Source: Paracoccaceae bacterium | Lineage (GTDB): Bacteria > Pseudomonadota > Alphaproteobacteria > Rhodobacterales > Rhodobacteraceae | NCBI GenBank assembly: GCA_033344815.1 | Contig: JAWPMR010000001.1 | Coordinates: forward strand, 1,412,136 to 1,476,135 | DNA: 64,000 nt | Direction of reading: 5' to 3' | Shown: piece by piece, positions 35,540 to 44,913 of the stretch | Position numbering within the stretch: the stretch's first letter is position 1 | How the letters are laid out: each line of letters opens with the position of its first letter | Notes under the pieces: generated by a model | What the model was told of the DNA's origin: nothing | The model's database searches: none | Seen by the model: only the letters and a program-made list of their open reading frames with translations | Position numbers and translations under genes: made by a program

Positions 35540-36982
35540 ATGTTCTCGAAGTTTAAGAAAACCGGAGCCACAGCGGCTGTCCCTGTGGTGGAAAGTACGC
35601 CAGTAGCCGAGACTGCGCCTGATATGGCGGCCGTTGCCTCAACCGTCACCCGCAAAACACCGCAACAAAATCCCGCACGCGCTGTGCCGCAGGACAAGGA
35701 CCGCAAACGCAAGGAACGTATGGGGGAGATCAAACTTGATCTGCACCGTGTGCTTCTGGACAACCTTAACCTGGCGGCCTTGGAACATGCCACCGAGCAG
35801 GACTTGCGTCAGGAAATAAGCGCGATATCAAGCGAATTCCTCGAAGAACGCAGCATTGTTCTGAACCGGGAAGATCGCCTGACGTTGACGTCGGAGCTTT
35901 ATGATGAGGTGACCGGGCTGGGTCCGCTTGAAACCCTGCTCAAGGATGACACGGTCAACGACATCCTGGTGAATGGACCGGAACAGATTTTTGTCGAACG
36001 CGACGGCAAGTTGGAGCTCAGCGAGGTGACCTTCAAGGATGAACGGCATCTGTTGCGCATCATCGACAAAATTGTTTCGGCGGTCGGGCGGCGCGTGGAT
36101 GAATCCAACCCCTATGTCGATGCCCGGCTGAAAGACGGGTCGCGGTTCAACGCCATGGTACCTCCCGTGGCCGTGGACGGGTCGCTGGTGTCGATCCGAA
36201 AATTCAAGAAAGACAAGCTGGGCATTGATGATCTCGTGCAATTCGGAGCTTTCACTGAAGAGATGGCCGCCTATTTGCAGGCTGCGGTAGCGACGCGTCT
36301 GAACATTATCGTTTCCGGTGGCACGGGCTCAGGTAAGACAACGACATTGAATGCGCTGTCCTCCTTTATTGACGATAATGAACGCATTTTGACGATTGAG
36401 GATACGGCAGAGCTGCAACTGCAACAAACCCATGTGGGTCGGATGGAAAGCCGCCCGCCGAATGTCGAAGGTAAGGGCGAGGTGTCCCCCCGCGACTGTC
36501 TGAAAAACGCACTGCGAATGCGCCCGGATCGGATCATTGTGGGCGAGACGCGCGGGGAAGAGGTCATCGACATGTTGCAGGCGATGAACACCGGTCACGA
36601 TGGTTCGATGACCACAATTCACGCGAACTCCGCGCGCGACGGTATCAGCCGTTTGGAAAACATGATCGCAATGGCCGGGATCGAAATGCCCCTGAAGGCT
36701 GTACGCAACCAGATTTCAAGCGCTGTGAATCTCATTGTACAGGCCTCCCGTCTTCAGGATGGTTCGCGCCGCATGACATCGATCACCGAAATCACCGGCA
36801 TGGAAGGCGAGGTCATCTCGATGCAGGAAATCTTTCGCTACCAGCGTGTCGGATTGACACCGGAAAACAAGATTATCGGGCACTTTACCGCCACAGGTGT
36901 GCGTTCCGCCTATGCCGAACGGTTCCGCATGTGGGGGTATGATTTGCCTGCCGCAATCTACGAGCCGAGCACAGGCAAATGA
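35540..36982 (+). CDS. cpaF: Tad secretion ATPase CpaF (TadA)
   Basis: Hexameric ATPase that powers Flp pilin assembly, 480 aa. The N-terminal domain spans about residues 60-240. The Walker A loop GGTGSGKT is at residues 260-267, followed by an acidic Asp box ([10 protein letters not shown]), Walker B region ([14 protein letters not shown]) and His box ([13 protein letters not shown]). The C-terminus ends [11 protein letters not shown]. The TGA overlaps an ATG opening the 23 aa frame described below. It precedes tadB by 113 bases, an unusually long gap for this operon. Confidence 0.96.
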   Translation: MFSKFKKTGATAAVPVVESTPVAETAPDMAAVASTVTRKTPQQNPARAVPQDKDRKRKERMGEIKLDLHRVLLDNLNLAALEHATEQDLRQEISAISSEFLEERSIVLNREDRLTLTSELYDEVTGLGPLETLLKDDTVNDILVNGPEQIFVERDGKLELSEVTFKDERHLLRIIDKIVSAVGRRVDESNPYVDARLKDGSRFNAMVPPVAVDGSLVSIRKFKKDKLGIDDLVQFGAFTEEMAAYLQAAVATRLNIIVSGGTGSGKTTTLNALSSFIDDNERILTIEDTAELQLQQTHVGRMESRPPNVEGKGEVSPRDCLKNALRMRPDRIIVGETRGEEVIDMLQAMNTGHDGSMTTIHANSARDGISRLENMIAMAGIEMPLKAVRNQISSAVNLIVQASRLQDGSRRMTSITEITGMEGEVISMQEIFRYQRVGLTPENKIIGHFTATGVRSAYAERFRMWGYDLPAAIYEPSTGK

Positions 36983-37050
36983 AAGTAGTTTTGTCTCCCA
37001 GCGCTTTGCTACTTGAGGACGGGTATATATCCTACCGCTTCGCTACTTGA
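36979..37050 (+). CDS. Possible 23 aa coupled mini-ORF between cpaF and tadB
   Basis: ATG at 36979 overlaps the cpaF stop (ATGA). The frame reads [18 protein letters not shown] and ends YRFAT. Its TGA at 37048-37050 forms part of the next ribosome binding site (TTGAGGA). It may keep ribosomes moving from cpaF towards tadB rather than make a useful peptide. No family match is known to me. Confidence 0.35.
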   Translation: MKVVLSPSALLLEDGYISYRFAT

Positions 37051-37088
37051 GGACGGGTATATGTCCTACCGCTTCGCTACTTGAGGAC
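37002..37088 (+). repeat. 34-bp tandem repeat, about 2.6 copies, carrying SD-like sites
   Basis: Unit 1 is 37002-37035, unit 2 is 37036-37069 (32 of 34 bases identical) and a third, partial unit covers 37070-37088. Each unit holds CGCTT(T/C)GCTACTTGAGGA; the two full ones continue CGGGTATAT(A/G)TCCTAC. TTGAGGA is a ribosome-binding-like site. In unit 2 AGGAC and GTCCT can pair around GGGTATAT. The third copy supplies the tadB ribosome binding site. Because 34 is not a multiple of three, copy-number changes would shift any frame crossing the array. Confidence 0.9.
37061..37084 (+). CDS. Possible 7 aa mini-ORF MSYRFAT
   Basis: ATG at 37061 lies 7 bases after GAGGA of repeat unit 2; the frame ends with TGA at 37082-37084, which lies in TTGAGGA, the tadB ribosome binding site. 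The same C-terminal SYRFAT ends the 23 aa frame because both read the repeat in one phase. It looks like a re-initiation relay, not a functional peptide, if it is translated at all. Confidence 0.35.
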   Translation: MSYRFAT

Positions 37089-37095
37089 CTGATAA

Positions 37096-38058
37096 ATGAG
37101 TGTTGAACCCATCATCTACGGCCTGATTTTTGTCGGCGTTCTGGCGCTGGTCGAAGGCCTGTACCTTGTGACCTTTGGGAAATCCATCAGCCTTAACAGT
37201 CGGGTCAATCGAAGACTTGAGATGCTCGACAAGGGCAATGGCCGCGAAGAGGTGCTCGAAAAGCTGCGCAAGGAAATGCAGCAACATATGAAATCGCGCA
37301 CGATCCCGCTCTATTCTTTGCTTGGGGAAAAGGCGCAAAAGGCCGCTATCGCGTTCACGCCGCGCCAGTTGATCATGGTGATGGCGCTGCTGGGCGGCGT
37401 GGCCTTTGCCGGCTTGACAATTTTCACCCAGACCGACGTGGGTGTGCGTGCGTTGATGGCCGTTGGCATCGGCGTCGGCGCGGTATATTTCTGGGTGTCG
37501 TCAAAAGCCAACAAACGCATGTCCATGATTGAGGAGCAACTGCCCGATGCGGTGGAACTCATGGTGCGCTCGCTCAGGGTCGGACACCCCTTTGCTTCCG
37601 CAGTGCAGATCGTTGCCAAGGAGGTACAAGACCCCCTGGGGTCTGAATTCGGCATGATCGCGGATGAAGCCGCCTACGGGCGGGATGTGGGCGATGCACT
37701 CAAGGAAATGGCTGAACGTCTGGACATGCAGGATCTGCGTTTTCTCGCGGTCGCTGTGACCATCCAACAGACTTCAGGTGGCAATCTAGCGGAAATTCTT
37801 GCCGGTCTGGCCAAGGTAATCCGGGCGCGGTTTCGTTTGTTTCGTCGCGTCAAAGCCATCACCGCCGAGGCCAAGTGGTCCGGCAAATTCCTGTCCGGTT
37901 TTCCCGTCGCCGCATTGATCGTGATCAATGTCGGAGATCCGACTTATTACGATGAGGTGCGCGACCACGCGATGTTTATTCCCGCTTGCTTTACGGTGGG
38001 CATTTTGCTGGCGTTGAACCTTCTGGTCATGCGCATTCTGACCGACATTAAGGTATAA
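37096..38058 (+). CDS. tadB: Tad inner-membrane platform protein TadB
   Basis: A 320 aa member of the type II secretion F (GspF/TadB) family, which works with CpaF and TadC at the inner membrane. Hydrophobic segments lie near residues 6-26, 93-112, 115-134, 269-285 and 295-312. The T2SSF core is in LPDAVELMVRSLRVGHPFAS and ADEAAYGRDVGDALKEMAER, followed by QQTSGGNLAEILAGL. Translation should start from the GAGGA of the last 34-bp repeat, 8 bases upstream. Confidence 0.94.
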   Translation: MSVEPIIYGLIFVGVLALVEGLYLVTFGKSISLNSRVNRRLEMLDKGNGREEVLEKLRKEMQQHMKSRTIPLYSLLGEKAQKAAIAFTPRQLIMVMALLGGVAFAGLTIFTQTDVGVRALMAVGIGVGAVYFWVSSKANKRMSMIEEQLPDAVELMVRSLRVGHPFASAVQIVAKEVQDPLGSEFGMIADEAAYGRDVGDALKEMAERLDMQDLRFLAVAVTIQQTSGGNLAEILAGLAKVIRARFRLFRRVKAITAEAKWSGKFLSGFPVAALIVINVGDPTYYDEVRDHAMFIPACFTVGILLALNLLVMRILTDIKV

Positions 38059-38069
38059 GGAGCCGCCCC

Positions 38070-39053
38070 ATGGAAATGCTGAACTTGGCGCAAGCGCTCA
38101 TTGTTGAAAAGTTGGGGCCGCTTGGGCCGATCATTCTTTTGGGGACTTTGGGCCTGATCATGGTGGCCGTTACGGTTGTGCTGATGCTCAATCAACCTGA
38201 AGACCCCATGGCCAAATTGAAAAGATCCGCACACGAACCTACATCAGGTTCAGAGCCGCAGCAGCGCCTGCGCCAGGGTGAGCGCAACGAGCAACTGCAG
38301 AAATTCGCGAGCTTTCTGGAACCACAGGACGTGGCCGAGCTGAGCAAGAAACAGATGCAATTGCGACAGGCCGGTTATCAAAGCCAGGACGCAGTGCGCA
38401 TGTTCCATTTCGCGCAATTCGCCCTGGCCATTCTAGGTTTGATTGGCGCATTCGTTTATTTGATCGTAATGGGGGGCGGCGAAGGTTTCAGCAGCAACAA
38501 AATGATGATCTGTTTCATTGTCCCCGGGTTTTGTGGATATTACCTGCCCACTTATTGGATCACGCGGCGTATTGAGGCACGCAAAGAAGAGATCACTCAG
38601 GGTTTTCCCGACAGTCTGGACATGATGCTGGTTTGTGTGGAGGCTGGTCAATCGCTGGATCAAAGCATTGTGCGGGTGGCGCGTGAATTGCAGGCGTCTT
38701 ATCCTGCCTTGGCGCAGGAATTTGATGTGGTGGCTTATGAAATGAAGGCAGGTAAGGACCGTGTCAGCGTGCTCAAGGACATGGGCGAACGTTGCGGCGT
38801 GGCGGACGTATCCTCCTTCGTCACTGTTTTGATTCAATCGGCAAGCTTCGGGACATCTATTGCCGAGGCTCTGCGTGTCTATGCTGGTGAAATGCGCGAT
38901 AAACGCGTGATGCGCGCCGAAGAGGCCGCAAACAAGTTGCCAACAAAGATGACCCTTGCAACAATGATGCTCACGGTGCCGCCGCTGCTGATCATCCTGA
39001 TTGGTCCTTCTGCGCATGGCATTACCCAACTGGGAAATATGGGCGGGCCATAA
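38070..39053 (+). CDS. tadC: Tad inner-membrane platform protein TadC
   Basis: A 327 aa second F-family platform protein. An N-terminal helix lies at about residues 15-40. The T2SSF core is in FPDSLDMMLVCVEAGQSLDQ, followed by SFVTVLIQSASFGTSIAEAL, and a final helix is at ATMMLTVPPLLIILIG. It starts 11 bases after tadB, with AGGAG just upstream, and its TAA overlaps the ATG of tadD (TAATG). TadB and TadC are expected to act as a pair. Confidence 0.94.
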   Translation: MEMLNLAQALIVEKLGPLGPIILLGTLGLIMVAVTVVLMLNQPEDPMAKLKRSAHEPTSGSEPQQRLRQGERNEQLQKFASFLEPQDVAELSKKQMQLRQAGYQSQDAVRMFHFAQFALAILGLIGAFVYLIVMGGGEGFSSNKMMICFIVPGFCGYYLPTYWITRRIEARKEEITQGFPDSLDMMLVCVEAGQSLDQSIVRVARELQASYPALAQEFDVVAYEMKAGKDRVSVLKDMGERCGVADVSSFVTVLIQSASFGTSIAEALRVYAGEMRDKRVMRAEEAANKLPTKMTLATMMLTVPPLLIILIGPSAHGITQLGNMGGP

Positions 39054-39646
39054 TGATCAACAGGCTTTTACGCGCGGTTGCACCAGCCGCCATAATCGCT
39101 GGAATTTTTTCACTCGCGGCCTGCACAGAGACAAGTGATCTCGGTGATCAGGACCTGCCCCCGGGGCAAGTTGATGCCCCCGGTGTGGATCTTGCGGCGG
39201 ATGCGGTAGACGGTGTAACGGTCGGGCACCGTCTCATCGCGGCGGGCGAATATGAACTGGCTATTAAAGCCTTCAACCGCGCAGCCCTGGATCGCGGTAA
39301 GATCGACGCGGAAATTCTCTCCGGACTGGGCAGCGCCAATCTGGGTCTGGGCCGATTGGGCCAAGCCGAAACATTATTGAGGCGCGCCATTGCAACCGAA
39401 GGTGCACAGCCTGAAGACTGGAACAACCTAGGCGTTGTTTTAATGGAAATGGGCAAAACCGCCGAAGCCGCACAGATTTTCCGCCGCGCCTTCGCACTGG
39501 ATAATGGCGAAAGTGTCGCAATTCGGGATAACTTGCGCTTAGCGCTCGCAAAAATTGAAAATCCTGCTACCGTAACGACTGAAACCGACGACTATAAGTT
39601 GGTTCGGCGTGGCGACAGTGACTTCCTGATACGCCAATCGCCATAA
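39053..39646 (+). CDS. tadD: TPR lipoprotein TadD
   Basis: A 197 aa lipoprotein with lipobox IFSLAACTET (cysteine at residue 24). The mature part has two to three TPR motifs, for example AAGEYELAIKAFNRAALDRG, GLGRLGQAETLLRRAI and EMGKTAEAAQIFRRAFALDN. TadD proteins help the secretin assemble as pilotin-like factors. The start codon overlaps the tadC stop. It is followed by a second TPR lipoprotein gene, so the work may be shared. Confidence 0.9.
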   Translation: MINRLLRAVAPAAIIAGIFSLAACTETSDLGDQDLPPGQVDAPGVDLAADAVDGVTVGHRLIAAGEYELAIKAFNRAALDRGKIDAEILSGLGSANLGLGRLGQAETLLRRAIATEGAQPEDWNNLGVVLMEMGKTAEAAQIFRRAFALDNGESVAIRDNLRLALAKIENPATVTTETDDYKLVRRGDSDFLIRQSP

Positions 39647-39677
39647 ATGAGGCAAGAGCAGTAAAAGGACGCACAAC

Positions 39678-40529
39678 ATGCGCCACCCTATTCATTTTTT
39701 CGCCTGTCTGGCGGTTTCAGTGCTTGTGGCAGGCTGTGCTGAAAAAGAAGATGACACCGTCGAGCGTGCCTTTCAGGACGTAAATGTCGTGGATGAATCC
39801 AACCTCAGTGACGTGATGCTGACCGTGGCAGATCCGAATGAGGCCGCTAATTATTTCAGCCGAACGGCAAAACAGAAACCAGATCGTATCGACTTGCAAC
39901 GGGGTCTGGCCTATTCATTAATCCGTGCAAAACGCTTTTCCGAGGCCGTTCCAGCCTGGGAAAAAGTCACTCAAATGCAAGGGGCGCTGCCCGAGGACAG
40001 CGTTGCATTGGCAGATGCCCTGATCCGAACCGGTGACTGGGACAAGGCGGAAAAAACGCTGGATAACCTGCCGCCGACGCATGAAACATTCAACCGGTAC
40101 CGGCTTGAAGCCATGATGGCCGACAGCAACGAAGAGTGGACCAAATCTGATAGTTTTTACGAGATTGCGACGGGGCTGACCACCAAACCATCGGGTGTGT
40201 TGAACAATTGGGGATATTCCAAGCTATCACGCGGTGATTACAAAGAAGCCGAACGTCTGTTTGGCGAAGCGATCCGGCAGGACCCCTCCCTGTTTACTGC
40301 CAAGAATAACCTCGTTCTGGCGCGCGGTGCGCAGCGAGATTACAACCTTCCGGTCATCCCGATGGACCAGTCCGAGCGCGCACAGCTCCTGCACACAATG
40401 GCGCTTTCCGCGATCAAACAAGGCGATGTAGACACCGGCAAGGACCTGCTGCGCGAAGCGGTCGAAACCCATCCGCAACACTTTGATGCGGCAGTCCGCG
40501 CCTTGGATGCGCTCGAAACCAAAACCTGA
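39678..40529 (+). CDS. Second TPR lipoprotein of the Tad locus
   Basis: A 283 aa lipoprotein: the signal peptide ends SVLVAGCAEK. TPR-like repeats cover about residues 50-260, for example RAKRFSEAVPAWEKVTQMQG, RTGDWDKAEKTLDNLPP and SRGDYKEAERLFGEAIRQDP. The gene follows tadD by 31 bases with AAGGAC ahead of the ATG. It may complement TadD in secretin or CpaB assembly; no direct evidence is in the sequence. Confidence 0.88.
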   Translation: MRHPIHFFACLAVSVLVAGCAEKEDDTVERAFQDVNVVDESNLSDVMLTVADPNEAANYFSRTAKQKPDRIDLQRGLAYSLIRAKRFSEAVPAWEKVTQMQGALPEDSVALADALIRTGDWDKAEKTLDNLPPTHETFNRYRLEAMMADSNEEWTKSDSFYEIATGLTTKPSGVLNNWGYSKLSRGDYKEAERLFGEAIRQDPSLFTAKNNLVLARGAQRDYNLPVIPMDQSERAQLLHTMALSAIKQGDVDTGKDLLREAVETHPQHFDAAVRALDALETKT

Positions 40530-40541
40530 GGCTTCCCTGGC

Positions 40542-41039
40542 ATGGCAATCACAGCCTATTCCGCTTGGTGGTTTCTGCCCTTTGTAATACCGATCTGCGT
40601 CCATGTGATTTACACGGACCTGTCGCGCATGAAGATTACCAACAAGGCTGTCTTAGCCCTCGGTGGCGCGTTTTTAGTTTTGGGATGGGCGGTCTTGCCC
40701 AGCATCGACATTTATCTCTGGCGGTTGGCGCAGCTGGCGATAATGCTGGTTTTTGGTATCCTGATGAATGCGGCGGGGGCCATGGGCGCGGGTGATGCAA
40801 AGTTCATTGCCGCATCCGCTCCATACGTCGCATTAGGTGACTTACGCTTGATCATTGCCCTGCTGGCCGCAGCTCTGCTTGCAGCCTTCGTCACACATCG
40901 GATCGCACGTCATACCGGTTTGCGAAAACTCGCGCCCAATTGGCAAAGCTGGGATCAGGGCAAAAAGTTTCCCATGGGCTTTGCGCTTGGTATTACGCTG
41001 GTCCTTTATCTGACCCTTGGTGCCCTTAATGGCGCCTGA
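40542..41039 (+). CDS. cpaA: Flp prepilin peptidase (CpaA/TadV)
   Basis: Membrane aspartyl protease that removes the leader of the Flp pilins, 165 aa with four to five helices. Catalytic aspartates are D26 in YTDLSRMKI.N context and D85 in the GxGD motif (MGAGDAK, residues 81-87). It lacks the methylase domain, as usual for TadV. It starts 12 bases after the TPR gene. It must accept pilins with Asp rather than Glu at +5, as both pilins here have. Confidence 0.93.
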   Translation: MAITAYSAWWFLPFVIPICVHVIYTDLSRMKITNKAVLALGGAFLVLGWAVLPSIDIYLWRLAQLAIMLVFGILMNAAGAMGAGDAKFIAASAPYVALGDLRLIIALLAAALLAAFVTHRIARHTGLRKLAPNWQSWDQGKKFPMGFALGITLVLYLTLGALNGA

Positions 41040-41120
41040 TTTACGCCATTTTCACCCGTTAGCGTCACTCTGAACAGGCACCTGCTGCCGACCAGGACTG
41101 ACACGAACAAGGGTTTCCAG

Positions 41121-42428
41121 ATGAACATGCAAACCGCCAATGTCATGGCGCCCCCGCCTCCGCGCACGCTCGCGGATATGAAACTGTCGACAGTGATGAT
41201 GCGCGATATCATCCTCAAAACCATGTTTCGCAAGAACGTGGATATGGTCAGCGATCTCAGCAAAACAATTTGTTTACCCATTCCGGTCACCCAAGAGCTC
41301 ATCGACCTGGCGCGCGATCAACGGTTGCTGGAGGCAACGGGCACGTTGAATGCAAACAACGGCAATGAGATGGGGTATCAGTTAACCGAACAGGGTAAGG
41401 CGCGCGCATTGGATGCGCTTGCGCAATCCGAATATTTTGGCGCGATGCCTGTTCCGTTGGACGTTTACCGCGAACAGGTCAAACGGCAATCTGTGCGCAA
41501 CATGCAGATCACCCGCGCGCAACTGAATGCGGCAATGGGGCATCTGGTACTGCCCGAAACGCTGCTTGATCAGCTTGGACCCGCTGTATCGGCTGGTCGT
41601 TCAGTCCTGATGTACGGACCGCCCGGCAATGGTAAATCATCAATATCGAACGGTATCCGAGATGCTCTGGGCGACAATGTCTATGTGCCCCGCGCCATTG
41701 AATATGCGGGGCAAGTGATCACTGTCTATGATCCAATTGTGCATGCTGCTGTGCCCATGGAAGAGGACGACCCGACGAGCCTGCGCCGTGCGACAAAGTT
41801 CGACATGCGCTATGTGAAATGCGAACGTCCGACCGTGATCACCGGCGGTGAATTATCGCTCAACATGTTGGATCTGGTCTATAATCCGACCGCGCGGACC
41901 TATCAGGCGCCTCTTCAGCTCAAATCTACAGGTGGCATTTTCATTGTCGACGACCTCGGCCGTCAGGCGGAATCGCCGCAATCTTTGGTCAACCGGTGGA
42001 TCGTCCCGCTGGAAGAGAGCAAAGACATCCTTGCGCTTCAGTCTGGTGAGAAATTCGAGGTGCCTTTTGATACGTTGGTGATTTTCTCGACCAATTTCCA
42101 CCCCAATGAGATCTTTGATCAGGCTGCCTTGCGCCGTATTTTCTTCAAGATCAAGATTGACGGGCCCAATCAGGAAAACTTCCTCAAGATTTTTGCAATG
42201 GTAGCCCAAAAGCGTAAAATGCCATTGGACGAGAACACTTTAGTGCATTTGCTGAAGGTCAAATATCCCGAAATTGACAATATTTATGCCAATTACCAAC
42301 CGATCTTCCTGATTGATCAAATGATATCGATCTGTGACTTCGAGGGCATCCCCTACCAGATGTCGCCCGACCTGATTGATCGGGCCTGGGCCAACATGTT
42401 CGTGAAAGATGAGCATATTGTGAAGTAA
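41121..42428 (+). CDS. AAA+ ATPase at the end of the Tad operon
   Basis: A 435 aa ATPase. Residues 20-150 look like a winged-helix or helical adaptor region. Walker A is GPPGNGKS (166-173) and Walker B is IFIVDD (273-278), followed by LGRQAESPQSLVNRW. A sensor-1-like STNFHPNEIFD and DQAALRRIFFKIKID (arginine finger region) come next. No signal peptide. Its place 81 bases after the prepilin peptidase suggests a Tad-linked role, such as remodelling the platform or a regulator, but no pilus function is proven. Confidence 0.85.
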   Translation: MNMQTANVMAPPPPRTLADMKLSTVMMRDIILKTMFRKNVDMVSDLSKTICLPIPVTQELIDLARDQRLLEATGTLNANNGNEMGYQLTEQGKARALDALAQSEYFGAMPVPLDVYREQVKRQSVRNMQITRAQLNAAMGHLVLPETLLDQLGPAVSAGRSVLMYGPPGNGKSSISNGIRDALGDNVYVPRAIEYAGQVITVYDPIVHAAVPMEEDDPTSLRRATKFDMRYVKCERPTVITGGELSLNMLDLVYNPTARTYQAPLQLKSTGGIFIVDDLGRQAESPQSLVNRWIVPLEESKDILALQSGEKFEVPFDTLVIFSTNFHPNEIFDQAALRRIFFKIKIDGPNQENFLKIFAMVAQKRKMPLDENTLVHLLKVKYPEIDNIYANYQPIFLIDQMISICDFEGIPYQMSPDLIDRAWANMFVKDEHIVK

Positions 42429-42682
42429 GACTTGGCAAATCCGTCAGTGTGCATGATGTGACGCCGTGCCCGCGCCGCGATTAGGGACGTTCCCCTGTGA
42501 CCTATTGGGACGCAGAGGTCGCTCACAGTGACAGGAAACCACCCTGACGTCTTGGGTCCGTCACAAATAGCAAAGCGGATTCAAGCCGTATTGTTGATGT
42601 GCTTCAATGCGATACTCATTCTTCTGCGTTTTGCAAAACGGTTTTTAACAACTCAGAAACGCAAACTTGTCATAACCGCCAG

Positions 42683-43018
42683 ATGGTTAAGTCTGCGTTC
42701 TGGTTTTCTTGTCTCTTTTTCTTGGCGTTCAGCGCCGGACCCCTGGCATTCATCGCCAATCAGGCCGGGCGTGTGGATGCATCAGATCTCTATTTGGTTA
42801 TCTCACCACCATTTAGCTCAGGATCGCCACGGAATATTGCCGAGCTTGGCGTTCGCGAAATCGGACCCCTGAGCGGGTGGTTCACACAAATGGTCCACGC
42901 AGATCCCTCGGCACATGCCGCCCTGCAAAATGCCGGGTATATTATCCTACCCGCGGGGGCGATCGCTGCGCTTTGCGGCATTAAAACACCCCTTCAACGT
43001 CGCGCCGATAGGAGCTAG
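42683..43018 (+). CDS. Small hypothetical membrane or exported protein
   Basis: A 111 aa protein I do not recognise. The ATG at 42683 opens [20 protein letters not shown], a signal or anchor helix. A polar stretch follows ([20 protein letters not shown]) and a second hydrophobic segment lies near residues 84-100 ([15 protein letters not shown]). The stop is four bases before the chemotaxis receptor start, so the two are likely co-transcribed. The ribosome binding site is weak and the frame could begin further upstream (42599), so the start is uncertain. Confidence 0.6.
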   Translation: MVKSAFWFSCLFFLAFSAGPLAFIANQAGRVDASDLYLVISPPFSSGSPRNIAELGVREIGPLSGWFTQMVHADPSAHAALQNAGYIILPAGAIAALCGIKTPLQRRADRS

Positions 43019-43022
43019 ACTC

Positions 43023-44711
43023 ATGTTTAAATCTCTCATTTCCTCCCCTGTCAGTATGATCTTTGCTTTATCCTGGGTATTGCTGTTCATTGTCACGGGT
43101 TCGGCTTTCATGATCGGCGGAGCAGTTGTTTCTGTTGCCATGACCTCCCTGTCTTTCATTGCACTGGGCGTCCTGATGGCGCGCAGTCAACGCAACCTTG
43201 CACCTGTCGGCGCGGCAGTAGCACTGATCGGACAAGCAATTGCCCTTACCTCAGCGTTTCAGGGACATCCTTGGCAAATCGACACGCATATGATGTTTTT
43301 TGCACTTTTGGCCTGCCTGGTCAGTTTGCGCAGCGTCCCGGCCATACTGGCAGGAACAGTGATCATAGCGGTCCATCATATATCGTTCTCTTTGGTGATG
43401 CCCTCCCTGCTCTACCCATCCGGCGCATTCACTCAGAATATTGCACGTACAACTCTGCACGCGGTTATCGTCATAGTTGAAACTGCGGCCTTGGTTCTGA
43501 CAGTGATTCAGTTGAAACGCATGGACCAACAGATGCAGGAAAAAGCAAATGACCTGGCCGTCAGCCTACAGTCATCGGACGATGCTCGAAAACAAGCCCA
43601 AATTGCCCAGGCAGATGCCGAAAAATCCAAAGAGGTCGCCGAGGCCGCACAACAACAGGCGGAATCCTCTCTGGCCCAATCGCGCGACGCAGATCTGGTC
43701 AGGCAACATGCTGAAACGGAGCAGACAAGACTTCAAAAAGAACATATCGAAAACCAACAAGCCCGATCAGACGAGCAGACGATGGCCGTGGAGGCACTGG
43801 AGCTTGCTCTGTCAGAGCTTGAAAACGGTGATTTGACGATACGTATCCATCAGAACCTGCCTGCGGACTACGAAAAGTTAAGAAATGCGTTTAACTCTGC
43901 ACTGGCAACGCTGGAAGAAATGGTATCGGAAGTCGCCAACCGCTCCGAGCAAATGGATACAGAGGTTCAGGAAATTTCCTCTGCGACAGATGACTTGGCA
44001 AGACGAACAGAACAACAAGCCGCAACTCTGCGGGAGACTTCAGAGGCTCTCGAAGAACTGACACGTACAGTTCGAACCACGGCTCAGACCGTGGATGATG
44101 CCAATACTTCGGCGCAAGGCGCGCAGTCCAGCGCGAAAAACAGCAGCACCATTGTTTCGGAGGCATCAGAGGCCATGGAAGCGATACGGAATGGTGCCGA
44201 TGAAATTTCAAAGATCGTCGAAGTCATTGACGGAATTTCATTCCAGACAAATCTGTTGGCACTCAATGCGGGGGTTGAGGCCGCGCGTGCAGGTGAAGCG
44301 GGGCGCGGTTTCGCCGTTGTCGCGTCCGAGGTACGCGGCCTCGCACAACGATCATCCGAGAGTGCAACCAACATCAGTGCGCTCATTGACCGATCCGGAC
44401 AGGAAGTAACCGTCGGATCAACCAAAATTGGCGAGACCGTGAGTGCGCTCCAAAATGTGGTCGAGACCGTGTTGGAAATCACTACAAAAATGAACTCGAT
44501 TTCTGAAAATACCCATGCACAAAGTACAGGTATATCCTCACTGAATGCGTCAGTTTCAGATCTGGATGCGGTAACTCAGCAAAATGCCGCAATGTTTGAA
44601 GAAACTAATGCGGCGTGCGCGAACCTGTCCGACGGCGCTCGCACAATGCGCGAACTCACTCAGCGATTTCGTGTGTCACAATCGGTCAATGACACACGCA
44701 ACGTCGCGTAA
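43023..44711 (+). CDS. Methyl-accepting chemotaxis protein with membrane sensor
   Basis: A 562 aa receptor. AGGAG lies 8 bases before the ATG at 43023; a longer frame adds 36 unlikely residues. Residues 10-165 form about six helices with little periplasmic loop and several embedded residues of interest: D87-x-H89, H118-H119, P127-x4-P132, H146 and E153. Residues 166-255 are a coiled coil rich in Gln and Ala, then a HAMP-like segment ([15 protein letters not shown]). The signalling hairpin carries the tip [20 protein letters not shown]. Ligand unknown; the sensor seems to work in the membrane. Confidence 0.9.
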   Translation: MFKSLISSPVSMIFALSWVLLFIVTGSAFMIGGAVVSVAMTSLSFIALGVLMARSQRNLAPVGAAVALIGQAIALTSAFQGHPWQIDTHMMFFALLACLVSLRSVPAILAGTVIIAVHHISFSLVMPSLLYPSGAFTQNIARTTLHAVIVIVETAALVLTVIQLKRMDQQMQEKANDLAVSLQSSDDARKQAQIAQADAEKSKEVAEAAQQQAESSLAQSRDADLVRQHAETEQTRLQKEHIENQQARSDEQTMAVEALELALSELENGDLTIRIHQNLPADYEKLRNAFNSALATLEEMVSEVANRSEQMDTEVQEISSATDDLARRTEQQAATLRETSEALEELTRTVRTTAQTVDDANTSAQGAQSSAKNSSTIVSEASEAMEAIRNGADEISKIVEVIDGISFQTNLLALNAGVEAARAGEAGRGFAVVASEVRGLAQRSSESATNISALIDRSGQEVTVGSTKIGETVSALQNVVETVLEITTKMNSISENTHAQSTGISSLNASVSDLDAVTQQNAAMFEETNAACANLSDGARTMRELTQRFRVSQSVNDTRNVA

Positions 44712-44913
44712 ATGCGGAAAGCGAATTGCTTACGACGACTGAAAGGGAATGATTTGGCGGGAAAGCTCATTCAATCTAGACACAGCAATGGCGTAGCCAA
44801 TCCATAAAGCAGCAAGAAAACGCGAGTCCGATCCGTCCTGATAAGGACCGCGAATGCACTCATCCATAGCCATTTCGCTTGGCCGACCTCCAAGCCTGCG
44901 CTAACTGTCACGA

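Noticed and set aside
34579-35793. A 404-codon minus-strand frame
   Set aside because: It lies opposite cpaE and cpaF and has no recognisable domain.
37002-37088. CRISPR array
   Set aside because: The repeats are contiguous with no unique spacers and no cas genes are near.
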